Assembly (NCBI GenBank): GCA_946479005.1
Contig: CAMLEM010000049.1
Coordinates: forward strand, 1 to 8,959
Source: an uncultured Chitinophagaceae bacterium
Lineage (GTDB): Bacteria > Bacteroidota > Bacteroidia > Chitinophagales > Chitinophagaceae
Length of the DNA: 8,959 nt
Direction of reading: 5' to 3'
Below the pieces are notes generated by a model, which was given only the letters and a program-made list of their open reading frames with translations, did no database searches and had not been told where the DNA came from. Below, piece after piece: positions 1 through 7,113 of the stretch. The position numbers were made by a program, and so were the translations under genes. How positions within the stretch are numbered: position 1 is the stretch's first letter; every line of letters begins with the position of its first letter.

Positions 1-2087
1 CAGGTCAACCGGAATGTATTAGCGCCTACACTGGAATTGATGGTATTCCAGTTAGCCCCGTTATCAACGGAATATTCAACGGTTTGGGTTCCCGTAATAC
101 CGGCACCATCCCAGGTGATCACTTCGTTTTGCGTGGGGTTGAATGATTCGCCACCATTCGGATAAGTCACCTCGATGTATGGTTGTTCAATACTCCAGGT
201 AAGTGTGTATTCCTGGGGTCCTGTAGGAATAAGCGTACCGGCAACGCGAAGGGTATAGGCGCCGGCTGTTGGATTATCAATGGTCACCTGTTCGATATTG
301 GAGATATTATCAACTCCTCTTACGGCAGGAGTTGCAGGAGAAAGCCTGTCCAGGATCCAGGGCAGGGTGGTAGTAGCGCCATTGATCACGGAAAGGTCGA
401 GATTGTTTACAAGCGCGGGGTTGGCATTGGCTGCACCGGCGGGATCGTTCCAGGTGATCATTACTTTTAAGCGCGCCGTACCCGCAGGAACGTTGATGGG
501 GGCATCGATGGTGGCGCCATTAGCGATCGATCCTACCACATAGCGGTTATCTTCCAGGAATTTAACAGAACTCAAAGCATTCACCCTTCCATAACCAAAG
601 CGGTAATCAGGCCCTGCGTTACCAAGATCCCTGGCCCCATTCAGAAGTATATTCTTGACCAGGGCGGAAGGCGGAAGATTATTTGAATTGAGTTGCTTAT
701 ATCGCTGTACCAGGAGAGCACAGGTTCCGGCTACACCAGGTGTCGCCATTGAGGTTCCTGATAAGGTCACATAGGTACTGGTTGTTGAGTTCGTCGAGAA
801 TACACTTGTTCCCATCGCGCTGATCTCGGGTTTGATTCGCCCGTCCGCTACAGGTCCGCAGCTGCTGGTTCCCGATAGTCCTTCGTTGGTATTGATATCG
901 GCTACCACGATATTATTTTTTGCAGGCTTGCCACTGGATGTGATCGTGTACCAGCCACCTGTGCAAACGGCCTGGGAATTGCCGGCGGAATGACAATGAA
1001 TATGGTGGGGAAAATTATTAAGATTTTGGTCCGTCGCTGCAGCTGTTGCCGAGTAAGAGATACCAGTTCCGGTGGCACTGCAATTGGGAGTACCCGAACC
1101 ATAAGAGTGTGAACTGACCACCAGGTTGTGAGTAGGGATACCGGTAGACATTTCAGTTTGAATATTCCCGCTGAAATTCCAGGAAAACAGGGTGGCATTG
1201 GGGGCCATTCCCTGCGCCGTATGGTTTATCAAGCCTCTTCCCGTGATCGTGCCTGCACAATGCGTGGAATGCTGGGAAACAGAACTGGCTTCAACCTGTG
1301 TGACCCTCCCTACAGGAGAAAAATCCAGGTGCTGGCTGATCGCGCCTTCATCCCAGATCCCAATTGGAATGCCGTCTCCTTTTAGGTTTCTCGTGCCATC
1401 ATTCAGCACATTGACGCGATGTAAAGTGCGGCCGGGAAGATTCTCCGTAAAATTTGGTGGTTCGATATATTCTGTCCATTGAACGAAGGGAAGTGCTGCG
1501 ATCTTTGATGCCTCCTGGGCCGGAACCCGCAGGGTAAATCTCCTGAACATAGGCATCTCTTCCACGATGAACGCGTTCAGCGAAGCAAAACTTTGCTGTA
1601 CACGGGAGGCTGGCAACAACTCGTATGTGATCACCGTCACATCCACGGTACCCGCCGATTTGATGGCGTGAGCGGGTGCCTTATTCTCAAGCAATTCGGG
1701 AATGGCCTTTTGCGCGGGTGTGAAACGGATCACACTCCTTACATTAAAAGTCGAAAATAAATTGGGATCCACGTTCCTGCTCACGGAAGCGGTGTATGCG
1801 TAATAAGGAATGTATTCCAGCAACTCGATCCCCGCGGCCTTCATTTGCGCTTTCACTTCGTTAGAGGGAATCGAATGGAACTGCAGCGTTACATAATATT
1901 TATCACCAAAAGCGCTGTTGCGGATCACCTCGCTGTTTTTCGACAGGGTGGAGGCGTTGGCTGAGGGGATGAATTTTCCGGCGTGAAGACTGATGTGATA
2001 ATCCTTTTGCGGGCCTTGCGAAAACACGGCAAGAGGCAATAACAATGCAGCGATCACCGTCCTGATGAGGGTAAAAAATCTTTTCAT
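1..2087 (-). CDS. Secreted subtilisin-like (S8, KP-43-type) serine protease, C-terminus beyond window
   Basis: The frame is open for 695 codons from the ATG at 2087-2085 to the window edge, with no stop. Residues 1-23 look like a signal peptide (MKRFF, hydrophobic core, then VFS before Gln24), so export is expected. Residues ~30-215 resemble the long propeptide-like region of KP-43 relatives. The S8 domain (~230-510) shows Asp246 in IGIWDEG, His273 in QHSTHCAGT (usual form HGTHVAGT), oxyanion Asn370 in HSAGN and Ser446 in LSGTSMATPG. Residues ~515-634 match the KP-43 beta-barrel domain (ITWNDPAG, LVNNLDLSV, GAYTLRV). From ~638 a further Ig/Fn3-like domain starts (TYPNGGES, then ITW). Six cysteines (277, 336, 365, 375, 410, 456) all lie in the catalytic domain and may form disulfides. 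A type IX secretion sorting domain would be expected past the edge but cannot be seen. The family call is firm; the substrate is unknown. Confidence 0.93.
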   Translation of the reverse strand, partial: MKRFFTLIRTVIAALLLPLAVFSQGPQKDYHISLHAGKFIPSANASTLSKNSEVIRNSAFGDKYYVTLQFHSIPSNEVKAQMKAAGIELLEYIPYYAYTASVSRNVDPNLFSTFNVRSVIRFTPAQKAIPELLENKAPAHAIKSAGTVDVTVITYELLPASRVQQSFASLNAFIVEEMPMFRRFTLRVPAQEASKIAALPFVQWTEYIEPPNFTENLPGRTLHRVNVLNDGTRNLKGDGIPIGIWDEGAISQHLDFSPVGRVTQVEASSVSQHSTHCAGTITGRGLINHTAQGMAPNATLFSWNFSGNIQTEMSTGIPTHNLVVSSHSYGSGTPNCSATGTGISYSATAAATDQNLNNFPHHIHCHSAGNSQAVCTGGWYTITSSGKPAKNNIVVADINTNEGLSGTSSCGPVADGRIKPEISAMGTSVFSTNSTTSTYVTLSGTSMATPGVAGTCALLVQRYKQLNSNNLPPSALVKNILLNGARDLGNAGPDYRFGYGRVNALSSVKFLEDNRYVVGSIANGATIDAPINVPAGTARLKVMITWNDPAGAANANPALVNNLDLSVINGATTTLPWILDRLSPATPAVRGVDNISNIEQVTIDNPTAGAYTLRVAGTLIPTGPQEYTLTWSIEQPYIEVTYPNGGESFNPTQNEVITWDGAGITGTQTVEYSVDNGANWNTINSSVGANTFRLT

Positions 2088-2224
2088 ACCTGACTATTAA
2101 TTTTGATTGGGGACCGGTTTTGAAACGGCAGGGGAAATTAAAGAAAATTAATGAGCCGCCGTTCCGAAATTCTCCCCCGTTTTTTACTACCTTTCTGTGA
2201 CCAGTACCTCAAAATCAAAGGAAT
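2088..2224. promoter_or_regulatory. Divergent intergenic spacer, probable promoters for protease and hydroxyproline genes
   Basis: This 137-bp AT-rich spacer separates the start codons of two divergent genes, so it should hold both promoters. On the plus strand TACCTTTC (2188-2195) fits the Bacteroidota -7 element TAnnTTTG at seven of eight positions, but no TTTG lies at the expected distance upstream. On the minus strand the segment reading TAATTTTC (about 2139-2146) fits equally well, again without a clear -33 partner. The AAAGGA just before the ATG at 2225 is a possible weak ribosome-binding site. No clear operator palindrome was seen. That promoters lie here is likely; the exact elements are uncertain. 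Confidence 0.45.
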
Positions 2225-3130
2225 ATGATCGTAGAATGGAAGGGCGTTTACCCGGCCCTGACGACCCCTTTTAAAAAAGATGACAGCCTGGACCTGTCAA
2301 TGTTCAGGAAAAATCTAAATGCCCAGTTGGAGGCAGGAGTGCAGGGGATCGTTTTGGGCGGCACCCTGGGAGAAGCCAGCGTGCTGGAGGAAGCTGAGAA
2401 GGAAGAGTTGGTGAAAGCCTCACTTGAACTGATCAAAGGCCGGATACCCGTGATCCTCAACATAGCGGAAGGCTCCCTGCAACGCGCGGCGAAGCAGGTG
2501 AAGAAAGCTGTTGAATGGGGTGTGAACGGTTTGATGTTGCTCCCGCCGATGCGATACCGGACGGATCATCGCGAAACGGTTCATTGGTTTAAAACTATTG
2601 CCGGGGCCTCTGATCTGCCGATTATGATCTATAACAACCCGGTGGATTATAAAACGGAGATCACCCTGAATATGTTCGAGGATCTGCAGGAGTGTTCAAC
2701 CATCCAGGCCGTGAAGGAAAGTACGAGGGACGTCACCAATGTAACGAGAATGCGTAACCGCTTTGGGGAGCGATTCCACATTCTTTGCGGTGTGGATACC
2801 CTGGCGATGGAAGAACTCTGCCTGGGAGCCGACGGTTGGGTGGCCGGACTGGTTTGCGCCTTTCCCCGGGAAACCGTAGAACTTTATCAACTGGTAAAGA
2901 ATGGACGGATGGATGAAGCTACCCGGTTATACCGGTGGTTTATGCCCCTGCTTGAACTCGATATTCATCCAAAACTGGTGCAATATATCAAGCTCGCGGC
3001 AGCGGAAACGGGTTTGGGGTCTGAATACGTACGGGCACCCAGGTTACCGTTGGAGGGATCGGAAAGAGAAAGGATACTTTCAGTGATCCGGCAGGCCATT
3101 CAGCAAAAAAAAGAAATCTATGTTCAATGA
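2225..3130 (+). CDS. lhpC: DapA-superfamily lyase, probable pyrroline-4-hydroxy-2-carboxylate deaminase (hydroxyproline catabolism)
   Basis: This 301-residue cytosolic TIM-barrel protein has the usual length for the DHDPS/N-acetylneuraminate lyase superfamily. Visible are the GTLGE loop (46-50), Tyr136 in IYNNP and the Schiff-base Lys164 in AVKEST. Two residues that mark true dihydrodipicolinate synthase are changed. The second Thr of GTTGE is Leu48, and the Arg that follows the catalytic YNxPS segment in DapA aligns with Asp141. A lysine-biosynthesis role is therefore unlikely. Its partner is an aldehyde dehydrogenase whose start overlaps its stop by 11 nt, and a 4-hydroxyproline epimerase and a D-amino acid dehydrogenase lie downstream. 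This points to LhpC/HypD, which deaminates and dehydrates pyrroline-4-hydroxy-2-carboxylate to 2-oxoglutarate semialdehyde. The superfamily is certain; the reaction is inferred from context. The alternative is a sugar-acid dehydratase (KDG or KDX type) feeding the same semialdehyde. The symbol is given by role. Confidence 0.85.
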   Translation: MIVEWKGVYPALTTPFKKDDSLDLSMFRKNLNAQLEAGVQGIVLGGTLGEASVLEEAEKEELVKASLELIKGRIPVILNIAEGSLQRAAKQVKKAVEWGVNGLMLLPPMRYRTDHRETVHWFKTIAGASDLPIMIYNNPVDYKTEITLNMFEDLQECSTIQAVKESTRDVTNVTRMRNRFGERFHILCGVDTLAMEELCLGADGWVAGLVCAFPRETVELYQLVKNGRMDEATRLYRWFMPLLELDIHPKLVQYIKLAAAETGLGSEYVRAPRLPLEGSERERILSVIRQAIQQKKEIYVQ

Positions 3131-4577
3131 TGCGACGGTAGATGAGATCCACGACATAATGGAACTTTCCTGGAAGGCCTTTTTACACTATCGGAATTCA
3201 GGTCTGAAACAACGGGCCGCGTTTATGCGGGCCATCGCGTTAGAAATTGAAAAACTGGGGGATGAGCTTTTACAGGTTGCAGAAGAGGAGACCGCACTTC
3301 CCGAAGCACGCTTACGAAATGAAAGGACAAGAACGATTTTCCAGTTGAACTCTTATGCCGATGCCTGTGAGAAAGGCGACTGGCTGGAGGCAAGGATCGA
3401 TCGGGCCATACCCGGGAGAAACCCTCCCAAAGTGGAACTGCGTAAAATGCGGGTACCCCTGGGACCCGTGGTTGTTTTTGGCGCTGCCAATTTCCCTTTT
3501 GCTTATTCAACCGCCGGCGGAGATACCGCTTCCGCCCTGGCTGCGGGCTGCCCGGTAATAGTAAAAGCGCATCCGGCTCACGCACGCACCAGCGAATTGG
3601 TAGCTTCCGCCATAATGAAAGCCGCAGCGTCTCAATATCTTCCACAAGGGATCTTCGCACACGTTCACGGAGTTTCTTTCGAAGTGGGAAAAGCATTAGT
3701 AGAACATCCGCGAACGAAAGCAGTGGGCTTCACCGGTTCACAGGCTGGAGGGAGGCAACTCTTCGACTGGGGAAGCCAGAGGAAGGACCCGATCCCCGTG
3801 TTCGCCGAGATGAGCAGTATCAACCCGGTATTCCTGCTTCCACGCAAACTGGAAGCAGAGGCCGAAGCCATTGCCAAGTTGTATGCATCTTCGATCACGC
3901 TGGGCGTTGGACAATTTTGTACGAATCCGGGTTTGATCATTGCCATCAACCAGGAAGCGCTCGGGGTTTTTATCGGGAAACTGGGTGATTTGATCCGGGA
4001 TGCCGGTCCCGGTACTATGCTGAATGCAGGCATCTTCAAAAATTACGTGGAAAGAAGGGCCAACGCGCTTTCCCAGGCGGGTGTGGAAATGGTCGCCGTG
4101 GCCGACGCTGAGGCTCAATTCAACCAGGGAGTGGCTACCCTCGCGGCCGTCAGTGCCCGCGACTTTCTGTCCAATCCACTTTTGCACCAGGAAGTGTTCG
4201 GCCCTTATTCGCTCATTGTCAAATGCGCCGACATCCACGAGATGAACGAAGTGGCGATGCGTTTGGAAGGGCAGCTCACTGCCACCCTGATGGCGACGGA
4301 GGAAGATCTTGAAAATGCTACGGAGCTGATCGCGAATGTGAGGGAGATCTGCGGAAGGATGATCATCAATGGCGTGCCCACAGGGGTGGAGGTCACCGCG
4401 GCTATGCATCACGGGGGGCCTTATCCGGCAACAACCGATTCTCGCTTTACCAGCGTGGGAGAGGATGCCATTAAGAGATTTTCAAGGCCGGTGGTGTTTC
4501 AGAACTGGCCGGAGAAATTTTTGCCGGAGGAATTGAGGGATGAAAATGTTTTGGGGATAGCAAGGATTGAAGGGTGA
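3120..4577 (+). CDS. NAD(P)-dependent aldehyde dehydrogenase, probable 2-oxoglutarate semialdehyde dehydrogenase
   Basis: This 485-residue protein is a full-length member of the ALDH superfamily. Catalytic features are Asn124 in GAANFPF, the cofactor-site Lys149 in VKAHPAH, the FTGS turn at 204-207, general-base Glu230 in VFAEMSS, nucleophile Cys267 in GQFCTNPG and Glu358 in HQEVFGP. The VKAHPAHARTSE and GQFCTNPG forms are typical of the 2-oxoglutarate (2,5-dioxovalerate) semialdehyde dehydrogenase group, which oxidises the aldehyde to 2-oxoglutarate for the TCA cycle. Its start at 3120 lies 11 nt inside the preceding DapA-family gene, which suggests translational coupling. That gene would make its substrate. 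The ATG at 3120 is the first in frame, and the protein starts close to the family's usual N-terminus. Downstream is a strong inverted repeat that may end the transcript. Cofactor preference cannot be read from the sequence. The superfamily is certain and the substrate is likely from motif and neighbours. Confidence 0.88.
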   Translation: MFNDATVDEIHDIMELSWKAFLHYRNSGLKQRAAFMRAIALEIEKLGDELLQVAEEETALPEARLRNERTRTIFQLNSYADACEKGDWLEARIDRAIPGRNPPKVELRKMRVPLGPVVVFGAANFPFAYSTAGGDTASALAAGCPVIVKAHPAHARTSELVASAIMKAAASQYLPQGIFAHVHGVSFEVGKALVEHPRTKAVGFTGSQAGGRQLFDWGSQRKDPIPVFAEMSSINPVFLLPRKLEAEAEAIAKLYASSITLGVGQFCTNPGLIIAINQEALGVFIGKLGDLIRDAGPGTMLNAGIFKNYVERRANALSQAGVEMVAVADAEAQFNQGVATLAAVSARDFLSNPLLHQEVFGPYSLIVKCADIHEMNEVAMRLEGQLTATLMATEEDLENATELIANVREICGRMIINGVPTGVEVTAAMHHGGPYPATTDSRFTSVGEDAIKRFSRPVVFQNWPEKFLPEELRDENVLGIARIEG

Positions 4578-4581
4578 TTTT

Positions 4582-4723
4582 TTGTTTCCCACAGATTTCG
4601 CAGATTTTCCCGCAGATTTCGCTGATCAGTTCCTCAAAGGCCGAAACTTATTAATCAATTTCGAAGATGGGGTATCAAATCTGCGAGATCTGCGGGAAAA
4701 TCTGCGAAATCTGCGGGAAACAA
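4582..4723. repeat. Long imperfect inverted repeat (CAGATTT-type) filling the gap between convergent genes
   Basis: Two 45-nt arms, 4582-4626 and 4679-4723, are reverse complements at 42 of 45 positions, separated by a 52-nt loop. The left arm has the unit CAGATTT at 4592, 4601 and 4613, then a degenerate CTGAT at 4622, giving offsets of 9, 12 and 9. The loop carries a second imperfect palindrome (4642-4663, 18 of 22 positions). The repeat starts 4 nt after the ALDH stop codon and its other arm ends 1 nt before the stop of the opposite-strand oxygenase gene. It can form a long RNA hairpin on either strand, so a bidirectional terminator or 3' stabiliser is plausible. From memory, similar CAGATTT/CGGATTT units are dispersed between genes in many Bacteroidota; this was not checked. 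Confidence 0.85.
4582..4723. terminator. Putative bidirectional terminator formed by the inverted repeat
   Basis: The plus-strand ALDH gene and the minus-strand oxygenase gene converge here, and the only sequence between their stops is the 45-bp inverted repeat. In the plus-strand RNA one of the three mismatches becomes a G-U pair, so the stem should be very stable. There is no clean run of T after either arm, so it is not a textbook intrinsic terminator. The role is inferred from position and structure only. Confidence 0.45.
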
Positions 4724-4724
4724 T

Positions 4725-6002
4725 TCACAAACTATAAACCACCGCATCCTCTTTATAATGCTTGTACACAAACCAGGCAGTAACCAGGATGGATATTAGG
4801 AAATACACAGCAAGCACATAAGAAATAATGTTCGTATAACCATTTGCCCCGAACCAATCCCGCTGCATCACCAGCATCCCGATCCCCATTCCGCTTCTCA
4901 ACAATTCCCATCCGATCGCATAGGGATTGCGGTCCATCAACTCAGTTAAAGAATAAACACTCAGGAAAACAAAGCCGCCATAAAGAAAGATATAACTCGC
5001 GTTCAAAGAATTGATCAGCGCGATATGTCCAAAAAAATAGGAAAGGAAAAAAAGGATCATCATCAACTGTACCCAGCTCCAGGTGTTTAGGGCAGGAGAG
5101 GTTCTCGTTTCGTATTTCTCAAAATGGTAAACATCTTCGATCTTGTATACTGGGTATTTTTCTTCCACGTCAGCGGGCCGATACCCCGTTCTCCGGAACC
5201 AGAGTGTGAATTTCTCTTTCCAGCTCTTCGTTCGCCAGGCATCCTTGATCATCAGCACCAGGTGCTGGAAATTGATGCGGATGGGATTCCAGGTCCGAAC
5301 GGGACGCGTGATCCCATACACGGGCGGCGCTTCCGGTAATTCTTTCTGGTAAGTGCCGAATAATTTATCCCAGAAGATAAATATCTGTCCCAGGTTCTTA
5401 TCGAGGTATTCCTTGTTGATGGCGTGATGCACCCGGTGATGGGAAGGGGTTACTATGATATGCTCCAGTACGCCCATTTTATTGATATGCTGGGTATGGT
5501 ACCAAAACTGCGCGAAAAGATGCAGTGGCCCGACCGTCGCGATCACTTCCGTGGGAACGCCGAGCATCGCGGCGGGAAAAAGGAGAAAGTTGAATGGGTT
5601 CACGAACATGGAAATGCTTTGGCGCAGGGCACAGGCCAGGTTGAAATCCTCACTGCTGTGATGAATGATGTGGAGGTTCCAGAAAAGGTTAATGTGGTGG
5701 CTCCACCGATGTACCCAGTAGCCGGCCAAATCCAGGGCAATGAAGGCGATCACATAGGTGAGCCAGGTTGATTCCACCTGGTAAATGGTAATATTCCTGA
5801 CCAGCCATCCATAAGCCAGGATGGAAATGCTCAATCCCAGCACATCCTTGGTAACATTGGTCACGCCGGAAGAAAGACTGGAGATCATATCCATATTCCG
5901 CACCGTGTCCCTGTTCCTTCGCCAGCCGTACCATTTTTCAAAAAGCACCAGCAGGAGGAAGGCCGGCATGGCGATGAGCAGGATCTTGCCATAGGTTTCC
6001 AT
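4725..6002 (-). CDS. Sterol desaturase/fatty acid hydroxylase-family membrane oxygenase, alkylglycerol monooxygenase-like
   Basis: This 425-residue integral-membrane protein belongs to the non-heme di-iron fatty acid hydroxylase superfamily. The eight-histidine pattern is clear: H98 to H102/H103 (HRWSHH), H111 to H114/H115 (HIIHH, followed by SSEDFN), H169/H172 (HTQH) and H188/H189 to H192/H193 (PSHHRVHH). Further segments, including ALRQS, QFWYHT, DKNLGQ and WDKLFGTY, and a late RTGYRP, follow alkylglycerol monooxygenase (AGMO/TMEM195) more closely than sterol C4/C5 oxidases. AGMO cleaves ether lipids and needs tetrahydrobiopterin. Membrane segments are visible near residues 5-22, 53-69 and 80-97, with a further hydrophobic block of about four helices from 310 to 412. 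The gene runs against its neighbours, between the two halves of a hydroxyproline locus, with a 60-bp divergent spacer upstream. The family is certain; the AGMO subtype is likely; the physiological lipid is unknown. Confidence 0.92.
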   Translation of the reverse strand: METYGKILLIAMPAFLLLVLFEKWYGWRRNRDTVRNMDMISSLSSGVTNVTKDVLGLSISILAYGWLVRNITIYQVESTWLTYVIAFIALDLAGYWVHRWSHHINLFWNLHIIHHSSEDFNLACALRQSISMFVNPFNFLLFPAAMLGVPTEVIATVGPLHLFAQFWYHTQHINKMGVLEHIIVTPSHHRVHHAINKEYLDKNLGQIFIFWDKLFGTYQKELPEAPPVYGITRPVRTWNPIRINFQHLVLMIKDAWRTKSWKEKFTLWFRRTGYRPADVEEKYPVYKIEDVYHFEKYETRTSPALNTWSWVQLMMILFFLSYFFGHIALINSLNASYIFLYGGFVFLSVYSLTELMDRNPYAIGWELLRSGMGIGMLVMQRDWFGANGYTNIISYVLAVYFLISILVTAWFVYKHYKEDAVVYSL

Positions 6003-6062
6003 AGGATAAATTTACAAATGTTTGCGAATGCTTCCTTTCAAATTGGATAGCTTTGAAGGTTA
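6003..6062. promoter_or_regulatory. Short divergent spacer with a Bacteroidota-type promoter for the epimerase gene
   Basis: The plus strand has TAGCTTTG at 6048-6055, a perfect match to the Bacteroidota -7 consensus TAnnTTTG. A TTTG at 6021-6024 could be the -33 element, although the 23-nt spacing is longer than the usual ~19. The -7 element ends only 7 nt before the ATG at 6063, so the transcript would be leaderless or nearly so. On the minus strand the oxygenase gene has TAAATTTA close to its start, a seven-of-eight match. Both promoters would overlap within 60 bp. Based on motif match only. Confidence 0.5.
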
Positions 6063-7076
6063 ATGAAACCTCAAAAGCCCTGGACCTTCGAATGCATTGA
6101 CGCTCATACCTGCGGAAATCCTGTACGACTGGTCGTTTCCGGCGGACCGGACCTCGAGGGCAGGGATATCGCCGAAAAACGGCAGCATTTCATCCGGGAA
6201 TTCGACTGGATCCGTACCGGGCTGATGTTCGAGCCCAGGGGACACGATATGATGAGCGGGAGCATTCTTTACCCGCCTTCCGACCCTGCCAATGATATGG
6301 CCGTCCTGTTCATTGAAACCAGCGGCTGCCTGCCAATGTGCGGGCACGGTACGATCGGAACGGTGACGATCGCCATAGAAAAAGGACTGATCAGGCCGAA
6401 AAGAGGGGGTTTTCTCCGGCTTGAAACTCCCGCGGGTCTGATCGAAGTGAGTTATTTGAAAAAAGAGAACAGGGTTTATAAGGTGCGACTTACCAATGTG
6501 GTCTCCTTCCTTCATAGTAGCGGACTGGATGTTACGGTGGATGAACTGGGCCCCTTGAAAGTGGATGTTTCCTTTGGCGGAAATTTTTATGCCATCGTGG
6601 ATGAACAGGAACATTTCAAAGGGATCGATCATTATCCGGTTGAACAGTTGATCGCCTGGGGAAGAGAACTGCGGAAGAAAGTAAATGAGTCGTATGCTTT
6701 CATCCACCCCGCTGACGAACGCATCCGGGGCTGTTCGCACGTACTCTGGGGAGGAAAGCCAAAAGATGCTTCTTCCTCTGCCCGCAATGCTGTTTTATAT
6801 GGAGAAAAAGCGATCGATCGCTCCCCCTGCGGCACGGGTACCAGCGCGCGGATGGCACAATGGTACGTGCAGGGCAAACTTAAAAAAGGAGAGGAGTTCA
6901 TTCACGAAAGCATCATTGGGAGCCGCTTTACCGGCCGGATCGAAGAAGTGCTGAGTATGGGCGAACTTCCCGCCATCAGGCCCTCCATTGAAGGCTGGGC
7001 GAAGATCTACGGCAGGAACAGCATCATCATTGATCCCCGTGATGATCCCTATGCGTTTGGCTTCCAGGTTTTATAG
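6063..7076 (+). CDS. lhpA: 4-hydroxyproline 2-epimerase (proline racemase family)
   Basis: This 337-residue cytosolic protein has the full length of the proline racemase family. Both catalytic cysteines are present: Cys93 in PMCGHGT and Cys256 in SPCGTGT, with Asp252 just before the latter. Two cysteines indicate a racemase or epimerase; the trans-3-hydroxyproline dehydratases of this family have Thr in the second position. The enzyme inverts C2 of trans-4-hydroxy-L-proline, giving cis-4-hydroxy-D-proline, the first pathway step. The next enzyme, a DadA-like FAD dehydrogenase, is encoded two genes downstream on the same strand, and the deaminase and aldehyde dehydrogenase for the last two steps lie upstream beyond one reversed gene. 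Translation starts at 6063 (MKPQKPWTFECIDAHTCGNP), matching the family N-terminus, with a possible AAGG at 6056-6059. Proline racemase activity is the main alternative, but the neighbours favour hydroxyproline. The symbol is given by role. Confidence 0.9.
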   Translation: MKPQKPWTFECIDAHTCGNPVRLVVSGGPDLEGRDIAEKRQHFIREFDWIRTGLMFEPRGHDMMSGSILYPPSDPANDMAVLFIETSGCLPMCGHGTIGTVTIAIEKGLIRPKRGGFLRLETPAGLIEVSYLKKENRVYKVRLTNVVSFLHSSGLDVTVDELGPLKVDVSFGGNFYAIVDEQEHFKGIDHYPVEQLIAWGRELRKKVNESYAFIHPADERIRGCSHVLWGGKPKDASSSARNAVLYGEKAIDRSPCGTGTSARMAQWYVQGKLKKGEEFIHESIIGSRFTGRIEEVLSMGELPAIRPSIEGWAKIYGRNSIIIDPRDDPYAFGFQVL

Positions 7077-7113
7077 CGAATGGTTAGTTTTACAGATACC
7101 AATTAAATATTCA

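Noticed and set aside
183..543. Small plus-strand open frames opposite the protease C-terminal domains
   Set aside because: The minus strand is one uninterrupted protease frame here; the plus-strand frames show no domain and no start context.
3738..4412. 224-codon minus-strand open frame opposite the aldehyde dehydrogenase
   Set aside because: It lies wholly antisense to a gene with intact catalytic motifs, and its translation shows no recognisable domain.
4725..6002. Reading the membrane oxygenase as a hydroxyproline pathway enzyme (for example a hydroxylase of proline)
   Set aside because: Proline hydroxylases are soluble 2-oxoglutarate-dependent enzymes; this protein has the membrane eight-histidine di-iron pattern used on lipids.
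6060..6740. 226-codon minus-strand open frame opposite the epimerase
   Set aside because: It is antisense to the conserved racemase reading frame and has no family features; the openness follows from the codon use of the real gene.
6809..6822. Perfect 14-bp palindrome AGCGATCGATCGCT
   Set aside because: It falls on the conserved AIDRS codons just before catalytic Cys256 of the epimerase, so protein coding explains it; no operator role is needed.
6988..7113. Upstream extension of the S12 hydrolase frame, adding 42 residues
   Set aside because: It overlaps the end of the epimerase gene in another frame and would bury the clear signal peptide that starts at 7114.
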